Source: Tolypeutes matacus
Lineage: Eukaryota; Chordata; Mammalia; Cingulata; Chlamyphoridae
Assembly (NCBI GenBank): GCA_026826555.1
Contig: JAKSZT010054568.1
Span: 8,771,318-8,835,317 of the forward strand
DNA: 64,000 bases
Reading direction: 5' to 3'
Within the stretch, counting starts at the first letter, position 1. The number at the start of each line of letters is the position of its first letter. The notes under the pieces are model-generated. The model saw nothing but the letters and a program-made list of their open reading frames with translations, had not been told where the DNA came from and ran no database searches. The position numbers were made by a program, and so were the translations under genes. Of this stretch, positions 57,601 to 64,000 are shown in pieces.

Positions 57601-58690
57601 CTGCCTTCTTTCTTAGACCCCTAAGGATCTTCTCAGGCTGCTGGTGCCCGCAATCACTCACCCTGCAGCCTGCCCTCTGCAGGTTTTGAACTGGGTGTTA
57701 GTGAGTAAAATAAGGGTAACAGAAAAAAAAGGGAAACTTTTTTTTTTTTTTTTTGAAAAATTAAGAGATCCAAGAAAAGCTAATACAAAGAAAATGTCTA
57801 TATATTACCTGTCATAAAGTTTTAGCTGGATGCCTGATAACCCAGTGGATCACTTCTCAAGGATGCACCAGGAATGGAATCAAAGACCTCATTTATATTA
57901 GGCAGGAATCCTTCCACTGAGCTATTCTGTCTCCTTAGGTTGTTTTGCCTTTCAGAAGTCTATCTGCCCCTTTCCCCCCAGCAGGTTAGATTCCCTGCAG
58001 CCCCCTGGATTGGTGCTGACCGGCCGCCTGTCTCTGCCTCCTCTCTGATGTAATTCCTCTCTTTACCTAGGTGGCTGGGCACGGCCGCCTTCCTGAGGAG
58101 ATCCCCCTCCCCTCTCCCTGTCCCTTTTAATATTCAAGGGGGCCCAGCTGGCTAAACTCACCGCAAAGAAATCACTCTCCACCCTCCTAGACCCCTCTTC
58201 CTCGCAAGGAGTCTGCGCCAGTCCCATTTGTAGCTGGGTCTAGGGCCTCCACCTAGTCTGTCCACCCTGACGGCAGGTATGTGTGCCACTTCCAGCCACT
58301 GAGGCAGGCAACCCACGATTATTCCCCTGCCTTCCCTATCTGACCACTACCCTCCTAGATGACTCAGAGCACTTTCCTGTTCTATCTATGTCCAAAGGAG
58401 GACGATGTCTGCTCTCCTCTCAGTTGGATACAATTCGCCAGGCGTTTCATCCTGGCTTAATATCTTGGGGGTGGGGGAGGGGAGCCCTTCCTGGCACCCG
58501 GGAGGTTTAACAACTCATGATTACTTGTTCTGGCTTCTTCATGTCTCTGACCCTCACTATTCTGGGAGTTGCAAAGTAGTGTCCCGGTTTGCTGTACCCC
58601 AAAGCAGGTCCCCAAGGCAGCTTCTGGCTTTTTCTCTGTTGTTTTAGTGAGAGCTAAGCCTTATCTGCCTAGCCCATCGGCCATGTCCCA
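57601..58690 (-). other. L1 5' UTR, split by a SINE
   Basis: GC-richer text with CpGs ('gaccggccgcctgtctctgc', 'cacggccgccttcctgagga') fits the 5' UTR of an L1 read on the minus strand, where its internal promoter would lie. The exact 5' end is a guess set by the following SINE. Plus-strand open frames here (58,283-58,784) are antisense to the element. Confidence 0.55.
57738..57945 (-). mobile_element. DAS-type SINE, diverged
   Basis: A 17-base T run at 57,738-57,754 marks the poly-A tail. The head on the minus strand reads like a tRNA: AATAGCTCAGTGGAAGGATT (A-box side) and a degraded B box TTTGATTCC. It is inserted in the L1 5' UTR and more diverged than the copy at 60.03 kb. Confidence 0.7.
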
Positions 58691-58865
58691 CAGTCCTGCT
58701 CATTTTGTTTTGCTCATGGTCTGCTTGTTGTTTTTGCTTGAGATCTGCTTGTTGTCTGCTCATTCTTGTTTGTCTTCTTTATGAGGCACTGGGAACAGAA
58801 CCTGGGACCTCCCTGTGGGAGGCGGGTGCTCAACTGCTTGAGCTGCATCTGCTTCCCCCAGGGCT
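58690..58865 (-). mobile_element. DAS-type SINE
   Basis: Tail-side words 'gtctgcttgttgtttttgct' and 'tgtctgctcattcttgtttg', then 'aggcactgggaacagaacct', 'gggacctccctgtgggaggc', and the head 'gagctgcatctgcttccccc'. It abuts the 5' end of the L1. Confidence 0.85.
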
Positions 58866-59689
58866 TGTCTCTTTTCACCATTCTGCAGCATAGGATACAG
58901 TGGACCAGCATCTCCATCTGGAAATACCCAGAGCCATGGAGGACATCCCTAATTCTACGTCTTCCCACCCCTCACTCCTCATCACCAAGTTTAACAACTC
59001 CTTCTCAAACATGTTTGAAACCGTTTCTCTCCAGGCACTCCACTGCTGTAACTGAGGGTTAAGAATGAACAAATAATTATGATTATTAAGTCAATATATA
59101 GATGCCTCGATATGATAAAATAGCAAACAGTTAAAACCTGGAATTCCTGAGGCTGCCTTGGGTGGCCCGCCCCTGTTTATGGTGACTGCAGACCTCACCT
59201 CGCCCTAGCACATGCTCGCTGTGGGGAGGGTACCCATCCGACCCACCTATGTTTGATAGCCCTAGGAAGGAGCTTGGAGCTGGCTTTTGTTCTGTAAACC
59301 CCTTTCCCAAATCCTTGTGACTGACCCTGGTTTGCTACCCCACCCCGTCCAGGTCCATCCTGTTCAGCCACTTAATGTTTATTAAAGGAGGAGCCCGTAT
59401 TGAGCTCTACCCCAATTACTCATGGGCACCCAGATGTTATAGGAGTTTGGAATTTCTGCAGCCCGGGAAGGCAGTTTTGGGCCATGAAGCCGCTGTGCTC
59501 CCCTGCTTGCACAACCTATAAGGCTCTTTCTGTCTTTGAAACCCGGGTGTCTCGGACGTTGGCTTTAAAGATGCAGCAGGAAGAAGGAAGCTGCTTTTGC
59601 TCGGTTTCACTGCCACCTCCTTCAGGTCATGGCTGTCTGTTTTCTGTACTTCTGCACACCTTCTTCACAGGTTTTTTTACTTCAGTTCA
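58866..59689. other. Unassigned sequence
   Basis: Nothing recognised. Open frames at 58,766-59,062 and 59,400-59,774 have no known domain. Confidence 0.35.
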
Positions 59690-60545
59690 AGTCCAATACA
59701 TCCTTGACAACACACAGTCTGTTCTATACACTACGGCTAGAAAATTTATAATGCATTCACACATTCCCTGCTAAAAGCCAAGAAACAAAATACTTCGCTA
59801 CCTTCCCATTGCCCTCAGAATAAAATCTAATTGAAATATAACATGGAGAAGAATCCTGTCTACCTATCAAGTTTCCTTTCTGACTTTTCTCTCTACCCAC
59901 CCTGACATCATGAGCTTCAACTCTTATCAGTCATTCCGAAAGTCACTTGGCCCCTACAATATGCTAATGTACCATCTTTCTCCCCTCCTCTCCTCCACCT
60001 AGCCCCCCCCAACACAGCTTTCTTCTTTATTTTCTTAAAGATTTATTTATTTATTTATTTATCCCCCCCCTTGCTGCTTGTGCTCGCTGTGTCCATTTTG
60101 CTTTGCGTTTTTCTGTGTCTGCTTGTCTCCCTTTGTTGTGCCAGCTCACCACCCCACACGGGCTGTCAGCTCACCACACCGCGCAGGCCAGCTCGCCTTC
60201 ACCAAGAGGCCCCGGGAATCGAACCCAAGGCCTCCCATATGGTAAACGGGAGCCCCTCCAATTGTGCCACAGCCACTTCCCCACCTTTCTTCTTCATCTG
60301 GCTAATTTCTCCTCAGTTTTTAGGTCTCCATATAGGAGTCACTCCCTGAGTCCCAGGACAGGTTTATGTGCCCCTCAATTAATGACCATAGAACCCCCCC
60401 CACTTTTACAGGACAGCTCTTCTCACATTCAGTTGCAAATGTAAATGGCTAAATAGCAAATTACTTCATAGCAGGGACCACAGCTTGCTTCCTTCTTTAT
60501 TCCCAGAGCCTAGTTTAGGGCTTGAATGAAGCAGATACTAAAAAA
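59690..60545 (+). mobile_element. L2 LINE 3' portion, split by a SINE
   Basis: Before the SINE: 'cttcccattgccctcagaat', 'aaaatctaattgaaatataa', 'cctgacatcatgagcttcaa'. After it: 'tagcagggaccacagcttgc', 'tattcccagagcctagttta', 'gggcttgaatgaa'. Together these are the L2 3' landmarks in order. Confidence 0.75.
60028..60284 (-). mobile_element. DAS-type SINE, best preserved copy
   Basis: CTTTCTTCTT flanks it on both sides (60,018-60,027 and 60,285-60,294), a perfect 10-bp target duplication. The plus strand runs from an (ATTT)n tail (60,040-60,061) and C8 run to 'agaggccccgggaatcgaac' and 'gccacagccacttcccc'. On the minus strand the B box GGTTCGATTCC (60,215-60,225) is intact and an A-box-like TGGCACAATTGG (60,258-60,269) is present, so RNA polymerase III promoter elements remain. 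Confidence 0.9.
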
Positions 60546-60669
60546 TGTTCATCAACTGAAAATAAGTACAAAGATATAAAGACTGTGCAATGGAGTCAAA
60601 TACGTTTGTTTAGTGTTTATACCTTTAAACTAGATCCATATTCATTACAGCATTTCATTATCACAACTA
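60546..60669. other. Unassigned sequence
   Basis: Short AT-rich gap between L2 and an L1 fragment. Confidence 0.3.
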
Positions 60670-60995
60670 TGGAGAAGCTTTTTATTTTAATGATATCCAG
60701 TTTACCACTATTTAATTTTCTACTTAGTACACTGTGTCTAATAAATATTTGTCAATCTCATAGTCAGGAAGATATTCTCCTACAAGTTCTTCTAGAAGTA
60801 TTTTGGTATTAGCTTTTGCATTTAGATCTATATCCATCTCAAATTAATTGTAGTGCATAACGTTATGGAGAGTTTGGAATTTTGGGATTTTTTTCCATAT
60901 GTTTATCAAATTGTTCCAGCAGATCTGCAGAAAGAAGAATTTCATTTTTTCTAGTTGAATTGCCTTGGCAACTCTATTCAAAATAAACTTAAAAA
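60670..60995 (-). mobile_element. Old L1 ORF2 fragment
   Basis: Reversed L1 wording: 'aagttcttctagaagtattt', 'gcatttagatctatatccat', 'ctcaaattaattgtagtgca', 'ccatatgtttatcaaattgt', 'agttgaattgccttggcaac'. It corresponds to the same part of ORF2 as about 52.88-53.06 kb in the younger L1. Confidence 0.75.
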
Positions 60996-63589
60996 GTCTA
61001 CCTTAGAGGTAATATAATGAAACACTAACTCTCTTGTTATCAGCTGAGTTCTCCACTTCCTCTGAGTCAGGTTTAATAAGCCTTAATCTGTGTGCAGCTT
61101 GAATTATCAGAAGTGAAATATGTATATTTAAATAGTATCCCACTACATTGTACAAGAAAATCATGATTCAACTAGGAAGGGGATAGAATTGTGACATGAA
61201 TTTTATCAATGTAGTGAAGACAAATAAGAATATCCACTTGATCTTGATGTTTGAAGTACTATTCTTTAAATGACAGGAGTTTAACGATATGCTTACATTT
61301 TCTTCTCTAGGAATCAGTTACTCATCTGACTGTGCAGTGCACAAATTTTGAAACGTAACAATATTGCATCATATTAATTGGTTCTTAATTTTATCATCCT
61401 ACAGAAAATGTTTGAATGTCTTAATAGTTATGCAGCAAAATTTAAATGCTACAACATTTAAGAAAGTAAAAATAGCATTAAGGCAGACAGGAAGTGAGAC
61501 AGTTTGGAGAAGATATAGAGAAGCAATGGAAAACATTACTTCCCTTGTTCTATACAATAGTAAGGTATTAGATGCAACCTAACAGCTAATGTTTCAAGCA
61601 AATAGGTTTAAATATACCATTTTTAACTGTGAAATCATAACTAAAAGATTTAAATTGACAGAATAAATAAGAAAATTGGGTAGATGAGGAAAAAAGATTA
61701 AACTAATATTTTTCTCTTTAACAGAGAGAGCCAATATTTAAACAAAATTTATAGTTTAAGAATTAAGAATTGGAATTATGATGGTAACTACCAAAATTAC
61801 TATATGATAGGCAGTTAGGGGAATTAAACAGGGGGTGGTGACTGAGAATTCCCAGAAATGGATGAAACATTTAAAATTTTCTTTTTACCCTTTTATGTGG
61901 TTTCTAAAAATATATATGAATATATTGATTGTATTATGTAATAATATAAAATATCTATTTTTCAAAAATATGCCTAAAATATATCAATCCTGATCTCATA
62001 TTTCCATTTTTTTCATTTGGATTATTATAACATTTTGCAGTTACATTTTTCTAAAAAATAATTTTGAATATCTGCAAGTTTATCTCTGAAAAAACATAAT
62101 CCCTACCAGATGTTTCTGTCTGGCTCTGGGCCCAGAGATATTAATAGAATTATAATGGAGAAGGTCTTGAGCAAATGTATTTGTCAGTCTGACTGATCCC
62201 TCAATCTTAAATTGTACTAATGCTGATGATAGGGTGGCATTAAGGAAAACTGCTCTGGGACCTCAGAAATATAGCTGAACATCTGGCTGATTCTATTCTC
62301 TTCTGTTCTCTGTTTCAAAAGCTGAGTTTGTCCTTATACCATGTTATATAAGCCAAGTTAAGTTGGGTCTTGCAGGGAATTTTAAAGTCTTTATGTCCAC
62401 GTATATTTGAATGTGAGCTATGCCCAGGGCTCTTGTGATTTCAGATAATTATCTTTGTTCCTACCAATTTGCTGCTCTATTTCTAATCCACTTCCCTACC
62501 TTGGCATGATCAAAGAATGGTAGCAACTAGTTGTTGCTAATATATTCAAATAGTCATCAAAGAAGACCATTATGAAATAAAGTGTATCATTTATTTTCAG
62601 CATTGTTTTTGAGCCAGATTTAATCCTAAAATCTCTTAATGTATTATTTAAGGTATGGCGCAGTCAGTTATTATTATGGAGTTTTATTAGGGCAAGACAG
62701 CTTAGATCCCACCAGCTCCTAACGCCTCTCCAAGCAGGCTGGCTGGGTTTCCGTTAGGCCAGTTCCAAGTCACAGTCTCTGAGTGAAGAAATTGACATTT
62801 TTCTCATGGTTCAATGCTGACAGACGAGAATAAAAAAAGACATTGAAATTAGTTTTGGTGTTTTTCGGTCATAATTCTCTCTCTTCCAAGTAGTTTGTAA
62901 ACTATTTAAGAACAGAACTGAGTTCTGACTCTTCCTTGCAATTCTTTAATTGCCCTGGACACAGTATGATTTTTGAAACATCTAAACTGAATTTATTTTT
63001 TGTGACTAAAATACCTGCTGATCTCTATATTGGACTGATTAGTGTGTGCACAAATATATATTGTTTCCTTGTCTTAAGAAAATTGTGCACTTCCAGTTTC
63101 CACTTAGGATACAGATGTTTGGAAAGATCATTGCTCCTCCACCAACAAAGGAAAGCCAGATAATATAAAATAAAACCATAATCATAATTTATATTTAATT
63201 CAAAGAGGGGAGGTTGCAGGACCAGCAATTAGGCTGAAGTCTAAGGAAAGACAGGCACATATAAGGACTCACATTTATGATGATTTGAGCAATGACCACT
63301 TTTGCAAATTAGGGGAGGAAGACAGAGCTGCCATTCAAGTGGGAACGAAAAAAAGATAAATCAGCAAACACGTTTAATGAATTGTTAAAAACTGAGTATT
63401 GGACAGTATAAGATCCTTGGGAACCACAGACTCAATAGGAATTTGCAACCATTTGCAGGATCTCCATGGATCTCAATCAGGCAATCATGAAAAATGTTAG
63501 CAGCAGGGCAGGAGATCATAGAAACCACACCTCGTGGTGCAGGTGAGAAGACTCAAACATTCTATCCTAATGGCCAAGCAGAACAAGAA
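60996..63589. other. AT-rich, featureless sequence
   Basis: No repeat family, RNA or exon recognised. 61,900-62,100 is especially AT-rich. Open frames of 60-75 codons occur at chance level. Confidence 0.4.
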
Positions 63590-64000
63590 GTCTAGCATGT
63601 TCAGGCTATACTTTATGACAAGCTTTTAACCAAAAATTATGTATCACATGAAAAAAACAAAAAACAAAATGCAACAACCCCTGACAAGAAGCATAACAAT
63701 CAACAGAAGCAGACTCAGATATGAACCAGATGTTGAAACTACTGTACAGGGAATATTAAATTACTGAATTAATATATTAAAGGCTACTATGGAAAGGTTA
63801 AAAACATGCACAAACACATGAGGAACTTCAGCAGAGAGATTAAAACCATAAGAAAGGGTCAAATTGCAGTTGTAGAATTAAAAGTCAGTAATGGAAATGA
63901 AGCACAGCTTTGACCAGCTATCAGTAGACTCAACACAGTTCAAGAAGAAAATCAGTGAACCTATCTATAGATATTACCCAAACAGAAACACAAAGAATAA
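63590..64000 (+). mobile_element. Old L1 5' region, continues past the window
   Basis: 'cagactcagatatgaaccag', 'atgttgaaactactgtacag', 'ggctactatggaaaggttaa', 'cagcagagagattaaaacca', 'aatggaaatgaagcacagct', 'atcagtagactcaacacagt' match the plus-strand 5' region of old L1 (ahead of or entering ORF1). The element runs off the right edge. Confidence 0.7.

Larger units (their letters stand above)
50987..58690 (-). mobile_element. Nearly full-length L1, lineage-specific, inactive
   Basis: A short T run (50,987-50,997) marks the poly-A end. Moving right: a roughly 1-kb C-rich 3' UTR, ORF2 (stop at 51,999; start near 55,830), ORF1 (about 55,900-56,950), a purine-rich segment (57,040-57,600) and a GC-richer 5' UTR to about 58,690. 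Length and order fit a complete L1. A SINE interrupts the 5' UTR (57,738-57,945), so that SINE is younger. Both ORFs have stops and frameshifts, and the catalytic RT motif is changed, so it cannot move itself. Confidence 0.85.

Overview
This window is vertebrate nuclear DNA from a placental mammal, almost certainly a xenarthran (armadillo or sloth lineage; armadillo is the best guess, but nothing here separates the two). The evidence is (i) several tRNA-derived SINEs of the DAS type known from Dasypus, all on the minus strand (40.67-40.88, 49.04-49.20, 57.74-57.94, 58.69-58.86 and 60.03-60.28 kb); (ii) L1 3' ends of a xenarthran type at 11.9, 42.1, 44.9 and 49.2 kb; (iii) two MaLR-like LTRs with TG...CA ends that resemble xenarthran copies; and (iv) a background of mammal-wide MIR, L2 and MER5-type elements. 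No operon-like or densely coding structure is present, and no complete protein-coding gene could be supported. The window reads as intergenic or intronic sequence.

Layout. 0-23 kb is mostly old, mosaic DNA: a long L2 copy with a nested MIR (1.9-3.95 kb), a (CCAT)n microsatellite, a C-rich quadruplex-prone tract, a small CpG-rich patch (6.8-7.05 kb), an LTR (8.23-8.71 kb), scattered MIR and L2 copies, and a cluster of MER5-like hAT elements ending in three side by side (21.2-21.75 kb). 22.37-22.95 kb is a second LTR. 23.8-31.7 kb is one ancient, nearly full-length L1 on the minus strand. It is broken by a 476-bp element with a 10-bp target-site duplication and by a nested L1 3' end. 31.7-49 kb returns to mostly unique DNA with MIR/L2 relics and contains the best coding-exon candidate (35,412-35,712). 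49.0-58.9 kb is lineage-specific transposon territory: a SINE, a long L1 3' region, and a nearly full-length younger L1 (about 50.99-58.69 kb, minus) with recognisable ORF1, endonuclease and reverse transcriptase, all inactivated. 59.7-60.5 kb is an L2 split by a SINE. 61-63.4 kb is AT-rich and featureless, and the window ends inside the 5' part of another old L1 on the plus strand.

No genes act together here. The recognisable proteins are decayed L1 ORF1/ORF2 products. Items most worth a second look are the candidate 301-bp exon with a PLNLS motif at 35.4 kb, a cluster of three adjacent fold-back hairpins inside the younger L1 (53,266-53,333), a tRNA-Gly 5'-half fused to a perfect hairpin (48,104-48,186), two fillers sharing a 21-bp identity in the old L1, and a dimeric SINE mobilised as one unit. 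All repeat family assignments were made by eye from remembered consensus features and have not been checked with a search program.
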